This document shows, piece after piece, positions 1 to 13,660 of a stretch of DNA of 64,000 nt; position 1 is the first letter of the stretch, and every line of letters starts with the position of its first letter. This DNA comes from Chloroflexota bacterium. GTDB lineage: Bacteria > Chloroflexota > Dehalococcoidia > Bin125. The position numbers and the translations under genes were made by a program. The notes under the pieces are model-generated. The model saw nothing but the letters and a program-made list of their open reading frames with translations, did no database searches and had not been told where the DNA came from. The stretch covers positions 62,001-126,000 of the forward strand of contig JAPOXK010000027.1 in NCBI GenBank assembly GCA_026707145.1. Reading direction: 5' to 3'.

Positions 1-3000
1 AGCACCTTGAACGACTCGGGCACGCCCGGCTCCAGAACCGGGTCGCCCTTGACGATCGCCTCGTAGACCTTCAGTCGCCCGACGACGTCGTCGCTCTTGA
101 CGGTCAGAAGCTCCTGCAGGATGTGGGCGGCGCCGTACGCCTCCAATGCCCAGACCTCCATCTCGCCGAAGCGCTGTCCGCCGAACTGCGCCTTTCCGCC
201 CAGCGGTTGCTGGGTAATCAGCGAATACGGGCCCGTCGAGCGCGCGTGGATCTTGTCCTCCACCAAGTGCACCAGCTTCATCATGTAGATGTAGCCGACC
301 GACACCGGTTGGTCGATCCGCTCGCCCGTGCGGCCGTCGTAGAGCCACTGCTTGCCGAAGATCGGCGGCGACCCGCGCCCGCTGCTGAAGGCCGCCTGCG
401 CCCGCGCCACGAGATTCTCGTAGGGCACGCCGCGCGTGCGTGCCTCCCCGATCGACTCCAACCACAGCTCCAAGCAGGCCCGGCGGGCGGCGCCCGGCGC
501 GTGCTCGTCGAAGACGGGGTCCGGATCGACGCCTTGCTCGTGCAGCCAGCTCGCGGCCTCCTCTTGATCGATCGACTGCTTCATCCCATCGACCGTCGCG
601 CGGCGCTCGACGGCCCCCGCCTCCCGTGCGATCCAGGCCCGGCCCAGCGCGTCCTCCACGGCGATGTCGCTGGCGCCGTCGAAAACCGGCGTCACGGCCC
701 GGAAGCCCAGCAGGTTCGCCGCCCAGCCGAGGTGCGTCTCCAGCACTTGCCCCAGGTTCATGCGGCTGGGAACCCCGATCGGGTTCAGGATGAGGTCCAC
801 GGGCGTCCCGTCTTCCAGGTGCGGCATGTCCTCGGTCGGCATGATCCGGGAGATCACGCCCTTGTTGCCGTGACGGCCCGCCATCTTGTCGCCCTCGGAG
901 AGCTTGCGGCGCTGCGCGATGGTGACGCGCACGAGCTGGTTGACGCCGGCCGGGAGTTCGCTGTGGTCCTCGCGACGGAAGATCCGAACGTCCACCACCT
1001 TGCCGCGCTCCCCATGCGGCACCCGCAGCGACGTATCCTTCACCTCGCGCGCTTTCTCGCCGAAGATGGCGCGCAGCAGCTTCTCCTCAGCGGTCAGCTC
1101 GGTCTCGCCCTTGGGCGTGATCTTCCCCACCAGGATGTCGCCGGGGCGGACCTCGGCGCCGATCCGGATGATGCCGTCCTCGTCCAGGTCGCGCAGCGAC
1201 TCCTCGCCCACATTGGGGATGTCCCGCGTGATCTCCTCGGGACCCAGCTTCGTGTCGCGCGCCTCGACCTCGTGCTTGGCGATGTGGATCGAAGTGAACT
1301 TGTCGTCCCGCACCAGCGATTCGGAGACGATGATCGCGTCCTCGAAGTTGTAGCCTTCCCAGGCCATGAACGCCACCAGCACGTTCTGCCCCAGCGCCAG
1401 CTCCCCGTTGTGCGTGGACGATGAATCCGCCAGCGGCTGCCCGGCGCTCACGCGATCGCCCTTGGAGACGATCGGACGCTGGTTCACGCAGGTGCCCTGA
1501 TTCGAGCGCATAAACTTGGTGAGCGGGTAGGCGACCTCCGCACCGTCCTCGTACTGCACGACGATCGCCTCTGCCGTCGCGCGCAGCACTTCTCCCTCTT
1601 GCGCCGCAAAGATCACCTGCCCGGAATCGTAGGCGGCGGGACGCTCCATCCCCGTCCCCACCAGTGGCATCTCCGGCCGCACGAGCGGCACCGCCTGCCG
1701 TTGCATGTTCGAACCCATCAACGCGCGGTTCGCGTCGTCGTGCTCCAGGAAGGGGATCAGCGATGTCGCCACCGAGACGATCTGCTTCGGAGAGATGTCC
1801 ATGTAATGGACCTGCCAAGGGGGCACTTCGTCGAAATGATCGCCCTCGCGGACCTCAACCAATTCTTCCGTGAACCGGCCGTCCGCGCTGAGTTTCGCGT
1901 TGGCCTGGGCCACGACGAAGCGCTCCTCCTCGTCGGCGGTGAGATATTCGATCCGCTCCGTGACCTGTGGTTGCAGCGGAATCATCTGGTCGCCGAGCTG
2001 CTTGAGGCGCCGGATCGTCGCGGTGCTGATCTGGTCTCCCGCCTTGGCGACGACGCCGCCGCGTGGCCCCAAGACGTCCTCGCGCAGGTAGTGCCCCTCC
2101 AACCCCGCCGCATCGGCGGGGAGTTCCGTGATCACCTCGCGGTAGGGCGTTCGGATGAAGCCGAACTCGTTGATCATGCTGTAGGTGGCCAGGCTCCCGA
2201 TCAGGCCGATATTCGGCCCCTCCGGCGTCTCGATCGGGCAGATGCGCCCGTAGTGGCTGTGGTGCACGTCGCGCACGTCGAAACCAGCGCGATCGCGGCT
2301 TAGGCCGCCGGGGCCGAGCGCGCTCAGCCGTCGCTTGTGGGTCAGCTCCGCCAACGGGTTGGTCTGATCCATGAACTGACTCAACTGGCTCCCGCCGAAA
2401 AACTCCTTCATCGCCGCGACCACCGGCCGGATGTTAATCAGCGCGCTCGGCGTCGCCTGCTCGGGATCGGTGATCGTCATGCGCTCCCGCACCACGCGCT
2501 CCATGCGCAAAAGGCCCACCCGGAACTGATTCTGAATCAGCTCGCCCACCGCGCGGACCCGCCGGTTGCCGAGGTGATCGACGTCGTCCGGCTGCCCTTC
2601 GTCGTTGTTAATGCGAATCTGCTCGCGCACGATCGCGACCAAGTCGCTCAGCGCGAGCGTGCGCTCCTCCGTCTCGCGGTGGCGCAGGCGCTTATTGAGT
2701 TTGTAGCGTCCCACTCTCCCCAGGTCGTAGCGGCGCGGATTGAAGAACAGGCTCTCGATCAGCCCCCGCGCGTTCTCCGCCGTCGGCGGGTCACCGGGCC
2801 GCAGACGGCGATAGACCTCCAGCAACGCCCACGCCTTGTCACGCGGCGCCTCGTCGGCTGGGACCGGCTCCTTCGCGATCGTGCTGTCGAGGTAGCGGTG
2901 GATGGCGTCCGTGTCGACATCGTCCAGCAGCGCGCGGATTCGCTCGTCCGTTCCGAGCTGTGCGTCATCCGCATTCTGGGGATCGGTGTCCAGCGCCCGC

Positions 3001-3611
3001 AGCAACGTCGTCACGGGGATCTTGCGCTTGCGGTCGACTTTGGCCGTGAGGAGGTCGCGATTGCTCGTCTCCAGTTCGAGCCACGCGCCCCGGTTCGGGA
3101 TGAGCTTGGCGGCGCAAAGGCTGCGGCCGGTTGTCGGATCCTGAGTGGTGCTGAAATACACGCCGGGCGACCGGACCAGCTGACTCACCACGACGCGCTC
3201 GGCGCCGTTGATGATGAAGGTGCCGGTCTGGGTCATCAGGGGGAAATCTCCCATGAAGAGCTCTTGCTCCTTGATTTCGCCGCTCTCCTTCACCACCAGC
3301 CGCACCGTGACCCTCAGCGGCGCCGAGTAGGTCATGTCGCGATTGCGGCATTCGTGCTCGGAGTACTTCGGCTCCCCCAGCGCGTAGTCGCCGAAGATCA
3401 GCTCCATGCGGTTGCCCGTGAAGTCCTCGATCGGAGCGACCTCCTCGAATAGCTCCTTGAGGCCCTCCTGCAAGAACCAGTTGTACGAGTCCAGCTGCAC
3501 CCGAATCAGGTTGGGCAGCGCGAGCACCTCCGGACTGTGCGCGTACACCTTCGTATCGGCGGGGACCAACGCGTGCTCGGCGATTCGGGGAGTGCGGAGT
3601 TCAGCGGTCAC
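1..3611 (-). CDS. rpoB: DNA-directed RNA polymerase beta subunit (3' end cut by window edge)
   Basis: RpoB is the beta subunit of RNA polymerase and forms part of the active-site cleft. About 1203 codons are present on the minus strand; the last ~50 codons lie beyond position 1, where the protein reads PESFKVL as in other RpoB C-termini. The GTG start at 3611 follows a GAGGAGGA Shine-Dalgarno, and the N-terminus continues into the typical [16 protein letters not shown] segment. The rifampicin-binding region (about 2300-2410) reads [14 protein letters not shown] then [16 protein letters not shown], keeping the residues equivalent to E. coli D516, H526 and S531, so no common resistance change is visible. 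rplJ/rplL, the usual upstream neighbours, are absent; the gene faces away from prs. Confidence 0.98.
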   Translation of the reverse strand, partial: MTAELRTPRIAEHALVPADTKVYAHSPEVLALPNLIRVQLDSYNWFLQEGLKELFEEVAPIEDFTGNRMELIFGDYALGEPKYSEHECRNRDMTYSAPLRVTVRLVVKESGEIKEQELFMGDFPLMTQTGTFIINGAERVVVSQLVRSPGVYFSTTQDPTTGRSLCAAKLIPNRGAWLELETSNRDLLTAKVDRKRKIPVTTLLRALDTDPQNADDAQLGTDERIRALLDDVDTDAIHRYLDSTIAKEPVPADEAPRDKAWALLEVYRRLRPGDPPTAENARGLIESLFFNPRRYDLGRVGRYKLNKRLRHRETEERTLALSDLVAIVREQIRINNDEGQPDDVDHLGNRRVRAVGELIQNQFRVGLLRMERVVRERMTITDPEQATPSALINIRPVVAAMKEFFGGSQLSQFMDQTNPLAELTHKRRLSALGPGGLSRDRAGFDVRDVHHSHYGRICPIETPEGPNIGLIGSLATYSMINEFGFIRTPYREVITELPADAAGLEGHYLREDVLGPRGGVVAKAGDQISTATIRRLKQLGDQMIPLQPQVTERIEYLTADEEERFVVAQANAKLSADGRFTEELVEVREGDHFDEVPPWQVHYMDISPKQIVSVATSLIPFLEHDDANRALMGSNMQRQAVPLVRPEMPLVGTGMERPAAYDSGQVIFAAQEGEVLRATAEAIVVQYEDGAEVAYPLTKFMRSNQGTCVNQRPIVSKGDRVSAGQPLADSSSTHNGELALGQNVLVAFMAWEGYNFEDAIIVSESLVRDDKFTSIHIAKHEVEARDTKLGPEEITRDIPNVGEESLRDLDEDGIIRIGAEVRPGDILVGKITPKGETELTAEEKLLRAIFGEKAREVKDTSLRVPHGERGKVVDVRIFRREDHSELPAGVNQLVRVTIAQRRKLSEGDKMAGRHGNKGVISRIMPTEDMPHLEDGTPVDLILNPIGVPSRMNLGQVLETHLGWAANLLGFRAVTPVFDGASDIAVEDALGRAWIAREAGAVERRATVDGMKQSIDQEEAASWLHEQGVDPDPVFDEHAPGAARRACLELWLESIGEARTRGVPYENLVARAQAAFSSGRGSPPIFGKQWLYDGRTGERIDQPVSVGYIYMMKLVHLVEDKIHARSTGPYSLITQQPLGGKAQFGGQRFGEMEVWALEAYGAAHILQELLTVKSDDVVGRLKVYEAIVKGDPVLEPGVPESFKV

Positions 3612-4015
3612 GGGAATCGTCTCCTCCTCGCTCGATGCTTGGCGGCTGGCCTCCGGCGCTTAGCGAAGCCGGGACCACGGCGTGGCCTGGATAAGGACGG
3701 CCAATCACGCAGGGGCTAGGGATGGCGCTTCGCGAACGAAGTCGGGCGAAAGTCTAGGAGTAGATCTGGGAGTGCGCTGGGGTTTGAGGTGACGGAGAGT
3801 GGTCTGATAGCCATCGAAGATCGATTCTCCTCACACACGCAAAACGGCCCTCGCCGTGCTTGGCGACAGTGGCGTTATAGGCGGCAGGATTAGCTGGGCA
3901 TAAAGAATCAATGTGAGCCTATGCGGGGCCGGGCAACGCGTCAACCAGCCCGCTGACCCGCTCTGCAGCGCGGGATATACTGGCGCCCGGCCGATGGACG
4001 GGAGGGGCGCATTTC
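3612..4015. promoter_or_regulatory. Divergent rpoB-prs intergenic region
   Basis: This 404-bp gap separates two divergent genes, so it must carry promoters for both. For rpoB (minus strand) a TATAAC -10-like hexamer is visible at 3874-3879 with only a weak -35 (TTTATG), which would leave a leader of about 255 nt. That leader contains a small hairpin (CTTCG-CGAA-CGAAG, about 3728-3741) and a possible 32-codon ORF starting near 3813. No L10/L7/L12 binding site could be judged, because the ribosomal protein genes are not here. Function is inferred from position only. Confidence 0.4.
3952..3981 (+). promoter_or_regulatory. Candidate sigma70-type promoter of prs
   Basis: GCTGAC (3952-3957) and TATACT (3976-3981) are separated by 18 bp and lie about 35 bp before the prs start. 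The -10 is one base from consensus; the -35 is partial. Inferred from sequence only. Confidence 0.5.
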
Positions 4016-4957
4016 TTGGTACTGCAGGGGCCGTCGATCTTTAGCGGGAATGCGCATCCAGATTTGGCCTCGCGTATCTGCGCCTATCTCGAGCAACCCC
4101 TCGGCCACGCCGAAGTCTTCTCTTTTTCCAACGAGAATATCTTCGTTCAGCTGGGCGACAACGTCCGCGAGCGCGACGTCTTCGTCGTCCAGCCCGCCGC
4201 GCGCCCCGTCAACAACAACTTTATGGAGCTGCTCATCATGTTGGACGCGGTGCGCCGCGCCAGCGCGGGGCGTGTCACCGCCGTCGTCCCGTACTACCCC
4301 TACGGCCGCTCCGACAAGAAAGATCAACCGCGCGTGCCGATTACGGCGCGGCTCGTCGCCAACCTCATCGAGACGGCCGGCGCGGACCGCGTCCTGACCG
4401 TCGACCTCCATGCGGGCCAGATCCAGGGCTTTTTCAACGTCCCCACGGACGAGTTGACCGCGCTCAAGCTCCTCGCCACCCACTTTCGTACGCAGGGCTT
4501 CGACGGCGTCGTCGTCGCGCCCGATCTCGGCAGCGCCAAGCGCGCCCGCAATCTCGCCCACCTCTTGGAGAGCCCTCTGGCGCTTTCGGAGAAACGCCGG
4601 CAAGCCAACGACGACTCCGCCGAGATGCTTCACTTGATCGGCGAGGTGGATGGGCGCGACGCGCTCATCATCGACGACGAGATCGACACCGCCGGCACGC
4701 TCGCGGGCGTCGCCGTCCTCCTGAAAGAGAACGGCGCCCGCGATGTCTATGCTGCCGCTACGCACGGGGTCCTCTCTGAGCCCGCGCTCACCCGCATCAA
4801 CGAGGCGCCGATCAAGCAGGTGATCATCACGGATACCTTGCCCGCCCCTCCGCCCACGGCGAGTGGGAAGATCACCGTCTGCTCCGTTGCGCCGCTCTTG
4901 GGCGAGGCGATCCGTCGCATCCATACCGGGCAGTCGGTCGGCGAGCTCTTCAAGTGA
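4016..4957 (+). CDS. prs: Ribose-phosphate pyrophosphokinase (PRPP synthetase)
   Basis: Transfers pyrophosphate from ATP to ribose 5-phosphate to make PRPP, the precursor of nucleotides, histidine and tryptophan; cytosolic. The 313-residue length is standard. Visible signatures are the N-terminal IFSGNAHPDLA, the catalytic/ATP region YPYGRSDKKDQPRVPITARL, the metal-binding VDLHAGQIQGFF motif and the PRPP loop LIIDDEIDTAGTL near residues 217-229. The start is taken as TTG at 4016 because a GGGAGGGG Shine-Dalgarno sits about 7 bases upstream and no in-frame ATG or GTG lies between the promoter and the conserved N-terminus. It faces away from rpoB and is followed by secA after 149 bp. Confidence 0.95.
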   Translation: MVLQGPSIFSGNAHPDLASRICAYLEQPLGHAEVFSFSNENIFVQLGDNVRERDVFVVQPAARPVNNNFMELLIMLDAVRRASAGRVTAVVPYYPYGRSDKKDQPRVPITARLVANLIETAGADRVLTVDLHAGQIQGFFNVPTDELTALKLLATHFRTQGFDGVVVAPDLGSAKRARNLAHLLESPLALSEKRRQANDDSAEMLHLIGEVDGRDALIIDDEIDTAGTLAGVAVLLKENGARDVYAAATHGVLSEPALTRINEAPIKQVIITDTLPAPPPTASGKITVCSVAPLLGEAIRRIHTGQSVGELFK

Positions 4958-5040
4958 CTGCGGTCTCGGGGCTGCTCTGAGCCAGCGACTTTCACAACAC
5001 CATCACCCCGCTCGTCGCACTATGCTCAAAGGTGGCTGTT

Positions 5041-5062
5041 CGCACCGGAACGGTCCGGTGCG
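5041..5062 (+). other. Perfect 9-bp hairpin in the secA leader
   Basis: CGCACCGGA (5041-5049) and TCCGGTGCG (5054-5062) form a perfect GC-rich stem with the tetraloop ACGG, 44 bp before the secA ATG. No T-run follows, so it is not a classical terminator. A TATGCT hexamer at 5021-5026 could be a -10 placing the hairpin near the 5' end of the transcript, where it could stabilise the mRNA or control translation. The role is inference. Confidence 0.5.
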
Positions 5063-5106
5063 GCCGCCGGAGCCGGGACGCCCCGCCGGGCGCAGCGGGA
5101 GATGCG

Positions 5107-7845
5107 ATGGGCCTGCTAGACGGCGCCAAGAAGATCATTGGCGACGCGAACCGCCGTGAGATCGGCCGGCTGCAGAAGGTCGCCGCCGAGATTAACGCCT
5201 GGGAGCCCGAGATTGCACGGCAGACCGACGCCGATCTGCGCGCCAAGACCGCCGAGTTCCGCGCCCGCCTCGCCGATGGCGCCGACCTGGACGGCATCCT
5301 CACCGAAGCCTTCGCCGTCGTCCGCGAAGCCTCCAAGCGCTGGCTCCAGATGCGCCACTTCGATGTCCAGCTCATCGGCGGGATCGTGCTGCACCAGGGC
5401 AAGATCGCGGAGATGCGCACCGGCGAGGGCAAAACCCTCGTCGCCACCCTAGCCGTCTACCTCAACGCCTTGGAGGGCGACGGCGTCCACGTCATCACCG
5501 TCAACGACTACCTGGCGAAGCGCGACGCCCGCTGGATGGGCGTGATCTACCAGGGTCTCGGACTCAGCGTCGGCGTCTTGCAGCACGGCGCCGCCTTCCT
5601 CTTCGATCCGGACTACGAGCCAGGCGCCGAGGACGGTGAAGAGGAGAACGCAACCGCCGAGCCCGGCGGGAGCGAGGTCGGCGACGTTACCGCCGAGGAG
5701 CGGGCCCAGCGCGCCCAGCGGGGGGACATGCGCTTCCTGCGTCCGGTGCCGCGCAGCGAGGCCTACGGTGCCGATATCACCTACGGCACCAATAACGAGT
5801 ACGGCTTCGACTACCTGCGCGACAACATGGCCACGGAGGCCGAGAGTCGCGTCCAACGTCCCCTTGCCTACGGGATCGTCGACGAGGTCGACAACATCCT
5901 CATCGACGAGGCACGCACGCCCCTCATCATCAGTGGCCAGGCCGAGGAGAGCTTGGACCTCTACCGGACCTTCGCCCGCATTGCCCCCCAGCTCCGGGAA
6001 GGCGCCGACCTCACCGTCGAGCTCAAGTCGCGCACCGTCGCGCTGACCGAGGCCGGCATCGAGAAGGTCGAGGCCGCGCTCGGCATCGACAACCTCTTCG
6101 CTGGCGAGCATGCGCGTCTTACGCGCTTCCTTGAGGCGGCCCTCCGCGCGCAGTTCGTCTATCACCGCGACCGGGATTACGTTGTGCGCAACGGTCAAGT
6201 CATGATCGTCGATGAGTTCACCGGCCGCCTTATGGAGGGCCGGCGCTACGCGGAAGGCCTACACCAAGCGATCGAGGCGAAAGAGGGCGTCAAAGTCCAG
6301 CGCGAAACGGTCACCCTGGCCACCATCACCTACCAGAACTATTTCCGCCTCTACGGCAAGCTCGCCGGGATGACGGGCACCGCCGCGACCGAAGCGGAGG
6401 AGATGCACAAAATCTACGCGCTGGACGTGGTCGTCATCCCCACCCACCAGCCCATGATCCGCGACGACCACCCCGACGTGATCTACCGCTCGGAGAGCGC
6501 CAAATTCAAGGCCGTCGTCGATGAGATCGCCGAGGTGAGCGGGCGGGCCCGTCCTGTGCTGGTGGGCACGGTGGCGGTGGAGACCTCGGAGCGGCTGTCG
6601 GAGATGCTGACACGCCGCGGCGTCAAGCACGAAGTGCTCAACGCCAAGCAGCACGAGCGCGAGGCGCAGATCGTGCTGCACGCGGGTGAGCCCGGCGCCG
6701 TCACCATCGCCACCAACATGGCCGGCCGCGGTACCGATATCAAGCTCGGCGCCGGCGTCGCCGACCGCGGCGGCCTGCATGTGATCGGCACCGAGCGCCA
6801 CGAGGCACGCCGGATCGACAATCAGCTGCGCGGGCGGTCCGGGCGGCAGGGCGACCCCGGCTCTTCCCGCTTCTTCGTTTCGTTCGAGGACACCATCATG
6901 CGGCGCTTTACGCCGGACTGGCTCCCCGGGATGCTGGCGAAGCTCGGCATGGACGACGGCCAGCCGCTTGAATCCGGCATGGTCGGCAAGGCCATCGAGC
7001 AAGCCCAGCAGAAGGTCGAAGGGCACTACTTCGATACACGCAAGCACCTCGTCGAATACGACGACGTGGTGAACCGTCAGCGCGCGGTCATCTACGCCGA
7101 GCGGGACAAAGTCCTGGCCGGCGAAGACCTCAAGGCGATCATCGTCGACATGATCGAAACCGAGCTGCAGGAGCTCGCTGCGCACTTCAGCGCCGGCGGG
7201 CCGGGCGCCGGCGACGAGGAGGGCTTCTGGGCTGAGGCGGCCACGCTGATGCCGCTCGATGACTTCGACCGCGGAGCCTACGATCGCGGCGGCAGTGCCC
7301 TCGCCGCCGCCTTGGTCGGCTACGCCCTCGCCATCTATGACGATAAAGAGCGCGACGCCGGCGCCGACGTCATGCGGCGGCTCGAGCGCTTCGTGCTGTT
7401 GCGAACCATCGACCGTCTCTGGGTGCAGCACCTCACCGAGCTCGATTCCCTGCGCCAGGGCGTCGGCCTCCAGGCCTACGGCCAGCAAGACCCGCTCGTG
7501 ACCTACAAGCGCGAAGCGTTCGACATGTTCGACCAGCTGACCGCCAATATCCGCGGCAAGGTCACGCAGGCGATCTTGCAGGTGCAGCGGCAGGAGCAAG
7601 GTCGGCGCGCCCGCGGCGCCTCGCCTGGCCGGGTCCGCCCGGCGCCCGCGGCGCCGACCGCGGCGGGCGGCGTCGCCCAGGAATTGGGCGTCCGCAATGT
7701 GCGGGAGAGCGGCGGCGGCGTCGCGACCCAGGCCCCCACCCGCCGGACCACGACGGGCGCGGTGACTTCGTCCAAGATCGGGCGCAACGATCCCTGCCCG
7801 TGCGGCTCCGGCAAGAAGCATAAGAAGTGTCACGGAGCGGCCTGA
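5107..7845 (+). CDS. secA: Preprotein translocase ATPase SecA
   Basis: SecA is the ATP-driven motor that pushes unfolded preproteins through SecYEG. The 912-residue protein has Walker A MRTGEGKT (residues 103-110), the DEAD-like [20 protein letters not shown] segment, and the NBD2 motifs [12 protein letters not shown] and [15 protein letters not shown]. The C-terminal zinc/SecB-binding tail [14 protein letters not shown] is intact. ATG 5107 is chosen because GGGAG lies 7 bases upstream and the protein then starts in the canonical way; an in-frame 25-codon extension to 5032 would translate leader DNA. An acidic insertion of about 50 residues (about 166-217) interrupts NBD1 before [20 protein letters not shown]. 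The next gene overlaps by one base. Confidence 0.97.
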   Translation: MGLLDGAKKIIGDANRREIGRLQKVAAEINAWEPEIARQTDADLRAKTAEFRARLADGADLDGILTEAFAVVREASKRWLQMRHFDVQLIGGIVLHQGKIAEMRTGEGKTLVATLAVYLNALEGDGVHVITVNDYLAKRDARWMGVIYQGLGLSVGVLQHGAAFLFDPDYEPGAEDGEEENATAEPGGSEVGDVTAEERAQRAQRGDMRFLRPVPRSEAYGADITYGTNNEYGFDYLRDNMATEAESRVQRPLAYGIVDEVDNILIDEARTPLIISGQAEESLDLYRTFARIAPQLREGADLTVELKSRTVALTEAGIEKVEAALGIDNLFAGEHARLTRFLEAALRAQFVYHRDRDYVVRNGQVMIVDEFTGRLMEGRRYAEGLHQAIEAKEGVKVQRETVTLATITYQNYFRLYGKLAGMTGTAATEAEEMHKIYALDVVVIPTHQPMIRDDHPDVIYRSESAKFKAVVDEIAEVSGRARPVLVGTVAVETSERLSEMLTRRGVKHEVLNAKQHEREAQIVLHAGEPGAVTIATNMAGRGTDIKLGAGVADRGGLHVIGTERHEARRIDNQLRGRSGRQGDPGSSRFFVSFEDTIMRRFTPDWLPGMLAKLGMDDGQPLESGMVGKAIEQAQQKVEGHYFDTRKHLVEYDDVVNRQRAVIYAERDKVLAGEDLKAIIVDMIETELQELAAHFSAGGPGAGDEEGFWAEAATLMPLDDFDRGAYDRGGSALAAALVGYALAIYDDKERDAGADVMRRLERFVLLRTIDRLWVQHLTELDSLRQGVGLQAYGQQDPLVTYKREAFDMFDQLTANIRGKVTQAILQVQRQEQGRRARGASPGRVRPAPAAPTAAGGVAQELGVRNVRESGGGVATQAPTRRTTTGAVTSSKIGRNDPCPCGSGKKHKKCHGAA

Positions 7846-8648
7846 TGCCGGATCATGCCCCAGCCACGGCCGACGCGGCGGCGCCCGGCGCGCTGGCGTC
7901 GCGCGACCCCGAGATGCTCATCGCGCGCTTGCGCCAGGAGATCCGGCGCGGCCGTCTCTGGTGGGAAGCCCTTTTGGAAACGGCCGCGCGCTGGGAGCTT
8001 GGCGAGGAGCAGGTCGAGAAGCGGCACTATCGCTACCTCATCGGCGGCGAAGCGTTGGACTGGCTCTGCCTCGCCGAGCGGCTCTGTGACGCGCTCGCTC
8101 CGGACGGTCTCCTCCCTCCCGATGAAGTGGAAGCGCTGCTGGCCGACGGACAGCTGCCGGTCGAGCTGGATGAGGCGGCCCTGCGACGAGCGCTCGGCCC
8201 CACGAAGTATCGGGCCCACCTCAATTTCGTGTATGGCGTGCGCGTCGAAGAGGCGCTGCAGCTCTCTGTTGAGGAAGCCCTTCAGAAGGAGCGACGCTCC
8301 TGGGCGGCCGGCTACGACAGCCGTATTGACGAGGAGACGTTCCGGCACATCTACGGCGCGCCGCGCCGCGAGCTGCTCGCGGCGTTTCGCCGTGAGCAGC
8401 AACGGCCAGATGTTGACCGCATCAGCCTCGCCGAGCTCAAGGAGTTCACCTATTGGCTTTTCAAGCGGCGTTTGGCGACGCAGGATCCCGCCCGTGTCGC
8501 CAGTGATACCCGCTGCGGACTCCGCACGCTGAACGCGCTCGAGGAGACGCGCCGCCGCCGGTGCCGGATCGCGGACAAGCTGGCGCGGGAGGCCGTCGTC
8601 GTCGACGCGCAGGTCGTCCACGACCCCGTGACGACGCCTGCGGGCTAG
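7845..8648 (+). CDS. Conserved-looking protein of unknown function downstream of secA
   Basis: A 267-residue protein whose ATG (7845-7847) overlaps the secA stop codon by one base, so it is probably translationally coupled to secA. I do not recognise the family. The sequence is predicted soluble, rich in Leu, Ala, Glu and Arg, and probably largely helical. It has no signal peptide, membrane segment or metal motif. A Trp/Tyr-rich stretch in the first third (RLWWEALLETAARWELGEEQ, then HYRYLIGGEALDWLCLAERL) looks like a folded core. Codon use matches the surrounding genes. The tight spacing suggests co-expression with secA, but no export role can be claimed from sequence. Confidence 0.8.
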   Translation: MPDHAPATADAAAPGALASRDPEMLIARLRQEIRRGRLWWEALLETAARWELGEEQVEKRHYRYLIGGEALDWLCLAERLCDALAPDGLLPPDEVEALLADGQLPVELDEAALRRALGPTKYRAHLNFVYGVRVEEALQLSVEEALQKERRSWAAGYDSRIDEETFRHIYGAPRRELLAAFRREQQRPDVDRISLAELKEFTYWLFKRRLATQDPARVASDTRCGLRTLNALEETRRRRCRIADKLAREAVVVDAQVVHDPVTTPAG

Positions 8649-8759
8649 AATTTCGCTGGCCCTCCCCGCTTCCTTCCGGCATAGTTTCCCTGCACCGTTT
8701 CATTGCGCGCGCTTTTTCCGCGTCATAGCCTGGAACCCCAGGTCCGACCTACTGATGTC

Positions 8760-11564
<2,805 letters not shown>

Positions 11565-11586
11565 CTCCCCCGGCGCGTTCGTTTCG

Positions 11587-11615
11587 TTGACACCCCCCAA
11601 GGCCCTCCGTACGAT
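11587..11615 (+). promoter_or_regulatory. Strong sigma70-type promoter of the nuo operon
   Basis: TTGACA (11587-11592, perfect -35) and TACGAT (11610-11615) are separated by 17 bp, just after valS and about 77 bp before nuoA. It is the most consensus-like promoter in the window and supports a separate transcription unit for complex I. Confidence 0.75.
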
Positions 11616-11691
11616 CGCAGCAGAGCGAAGGTGACTCGGGCGGGGTACTGTGCGGCCGGGTCGCACTACCAAGATCACTAGCGGGGGTCCC

Positions 11692-12087
11692 GTGGAGCAG
11701 CTGCTCGAGAACTATGGCGCCGTACTCATCGCCATCCCGGTCGGGGCCTTTCTCGTCCTCAACGCTCTCGTCGTCACCCAGCTTCTCGCGCCCAAACGCC
11801 GCACGAAGCTCAAGGGCCAGGTCTACGAGTGCGGCATGCTTCCCATCGGCCGTAACTGGGCCCAGGTCCACGTGCGCTACTACGTCTTCGCCATCCTCTT
11901 CCTCGTCTTCGACGTTGAGATCATCTTTCTCTTCCCGTGGGCCGTCTCGTTCCTGGGCCTCAGTGATACGCTGGGCCAGTTCGTGCTCTGGGAGATGGTG
12001 CTGTTCATCGGCATCCTCGCGCTTGCGCTCGGGTATGCCTGGCGGAAAGGCGTGCTGGAATGGCCCAAGCGCATCCCGGCGAACTAG
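11692..12087 (+). CDS. nuoA: NADH-quinone oxidoreductase subunit A
   Basis: Small membrane subunit of complex I near the quinone site. The 131-residue protein has three predicted membrane helices (about residues 8-30, 62-84 and 92-112). It carries the family signature [30 protein letters not shown], in which the Cys lies on the loop that moves during catalysis, and the acidic [12 protein letters not shown] segment. GTG 11692 is used because GGGGG lies 5 bases upstream; an upstream in-frame GTG at 11650 would add 14 unconserved residues. First gene of the operon; its 3' end overlaps nuoB by 28 bp. Confidence 0.94.
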   Translation: MEQLLENYGAVLIAIPVGAFLVLNALVVTQLLAPKRRTKLKGQVYECGMLPIGRNWAQVHVRYYVFAILFLVFDVEIIFLFPWAVSFLGLSDTLGQFVLWEMVLFIGILALALGYAWRKGVLEWPKRIPAN

Positions 12088-12623
12088 TTTCGCCCTCGAC
12101 CCCCCCTGAAGCGCTGCGCCTTTTCCCCTCCGATGCCGAGCGGCCGCAGGTCCTCTACAAGGAGATCCTGCCCGGCGTGATGCAGGTGCCCGCTGATGCG
12201 ATCATCGCCGCCGCGCGGAAATCGTCGCTCTGGCCCATGACCTTCGGCCTTGCCTGCTGCGCCATCGAGATGATCGCGACCTACATGTCCAACCACGACC
12301 TCGATCGCCTGGGGATCGTCCCCTGGCCCTCCCCGCGCCAGAGCGATGTCATGATCGTCGCCGGTACCGTCACCAAGAAGATGGCCCCGGCCGTGAAGCT
12401 TCTCTATGAGCAGATGCCCCATCCCAAGTGGGTCATCGCGATGGGCGCCTGCGCCACCAACGGCGGCCCCTACACCCAATACGACCGCGTGCTCCAGGGC
12501 ACCGACAACATCATTCCCGTCGATGTGTACGTGCCCGGCTGCCCCCCGCGCCCCGAGTCCCTGATGGACGGCCTTCTCGCCCTCCAAGAAAAGATCATGG
12601 AGGACCGGGCGGCTGGCGCATGA
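12060..12623 (+). CDS. nuoB: NADH-quinone oxidoreductase subunit B (carries cluster N2)
   Basis: Peripheral-arm subunit that ligates the terminal 4Fe-4S cluster N2 and passes electrons to quinone. All four ligand cysteines are visible: the adjacent pair in [11 protein letters not shown], then MGACATNGG and VPGCPPRPE. At 187 residues it is a typical length with a slightly long N-terminus. ATG 12060 lies inside the end of nuoA, giving translational coupling; its last bases overlap the nuoC start (ATGA). Confidence 0.96.
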   Translation: MAQAHPGELVSPSTPPEALRLFPSDAERPQVLYKEILPGVMQVPADAIIAAARKSSLWPMTFGLACCAIEMIATYMSNHDLDRLGIVPWPSPRQSDVMIVAGTVTKKMAPAVKLLYEQMPHPKWVIAMGACATNGGPYTQYDRVLQGTDNIIPVDVYVPGCPPRPESLMDGLLALQEKIMEDRAAGA

Positions 12624-13660
12624 CGAGCGGCACGGAACCCCAAGCCAAGGCTCCGCCGAAGAGCAAGCGCGCCGAAAAAGCTGAGCGGATCAAGGAGCCT
12701 CCGCCGCCCGGCGGCATCGCCGATATCTACCGCGCCGCCTTGCCCGCCTCGATCCCCGTCGAGGCCGAGCAAACGAAGTGGGATGTCGCGCTCACGGTTC
12801 CCGCTCCGCAGCTGCGCGAAGCCCTGCGGGTCAGCCGCGAGCATCCCACGCTGCAGATGGACCTCCTGCGCAACCAGACTGCGGTCGACTGGACCGATCA
12901 GGGTCTTGAGGTGGTCTACCATCTCTATTCCACCGCGCTGCGCCACGCCGTCACCATCAAGGCCTGGGTTCCCTCCGAGAACCCCTCGCTTCCCACGGTC
13001 TCCGATCTCTGGCGAATGGCCGACTGGGCCGAGCGCGAATGCCGGGAGATGTTCGGCATCGAATTCGAAGGCCATCCGGATCCTCGCAACCTCCTTCTTG
13101 ATGAAGACTTCGATCTCCCCGTGCTGCGCAAAAGCCATCCCCTTGCGCCGATCGAGGTGAAGCAGGGCGTCGACGTCGAGTACTTCGCCAAGGAGCATCC
13201 GCGCGAAACGCCGCCCGTGCGGAAAGACGATGCCGAAGGCGACGACGAGCGCGCGCAGCGGATCGCCGCTGCCAAGAAACAGGCCGCCGCGGCGGCGGGT
13301 GCTCCCGCCGAGACGAAACCGGCGCAAGAGCTGACCCCCGAGGAGCTGGCCGAGAAGAAAGCCGCCCAGGTGGAGCGCGTCAAGAAGGCACGCGCGCTCG
13401 CCGCCGCGGCGCGGGCGGCCAAGGCGGGCGGCGGCGCTCCGGCTGCCGCGAAGACGGAGACGCCCGCTGCTCCCATTGAAGCGAAGCCTGCGGCTCCGCC
13501 CCCAGCTCCCGCCACGCCTGCGCCCCCCGAAAAGAAAGCCGCCACCGATCTTTCCCCCGAGGAGCTGGCCCAGAAGAAAGCTGCCCAGGCGGAGCGCGTG
13601 AAGCGGGCGCGCGAGCTCGCAGCGAAGGCGCGGGCGGAGAAAGCGAAGAGAGGCGGCTAA
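12620..13660 (+). CDS. nuoC: NADH-quinone oxidoreductase subunit C with a long Ala/Lys-rich repeat tail
   Basis: The 30-kDa-type subunit, here 346 residues against the usual 150-220. Residues about 33-195 carry the conserved domain, including [18 protein letters not shown] and the signature [28 protein letters not shown] charged 32-residue N-terminal extension and a ~150-residue C-terminal tail rich in Ala, Lys, Pro and Glu flank it. The tail holds two copies of a 32-residue unit (about 238-269 and 311-342; 25 of 32 identical), each starting L-T/S-PEELA and probably helical, joined by an Ala/Pro linker. ATG 12620 overlaps the nuoB stop, and nuoD starts immediately after. The tail's role is unknown. 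Confidence 0.93.
   Translation: MTSGTEPQAKAPPKSKRAEKAERIKEPPPPGGIADIYRAALPASIPVEAEQTKWDVALTVPAPQLREALRVSREHPTLQMDLLRNQTAVDWTDQGLEVVYHLYSTALRHAVTIKAWVPSENPSLPTVSDLWRMADWAERECREMFGIEFEGHPDPRNLLLDEDFDLPVLRKSHPLAPIEVKQGVDVEYFAKEHPRETPPVRKDDAEGDDERAQRIAAAKKQAAAAAGAPAETKPAQELTPEELAEKKAAQVERVKKARALAAAARAAKAGGGAPAAAKTETPAAPIEAKPAAPPPAPATPAPPEKKAATDLSPEELAQKKAAQAERVKRARELAAKARAEKAKRGG

Noticed and set aside
123-3452. Long plus-strand open frames (433, 234 and 371 codons) across the first 3.5 kb
   Set aside because: They are antisense to rpoB, whose minus-strand translation is unmistakable; their products are Arg/His/Ala-rich and match no family. High GC makes such shadow frames common throughout the window.
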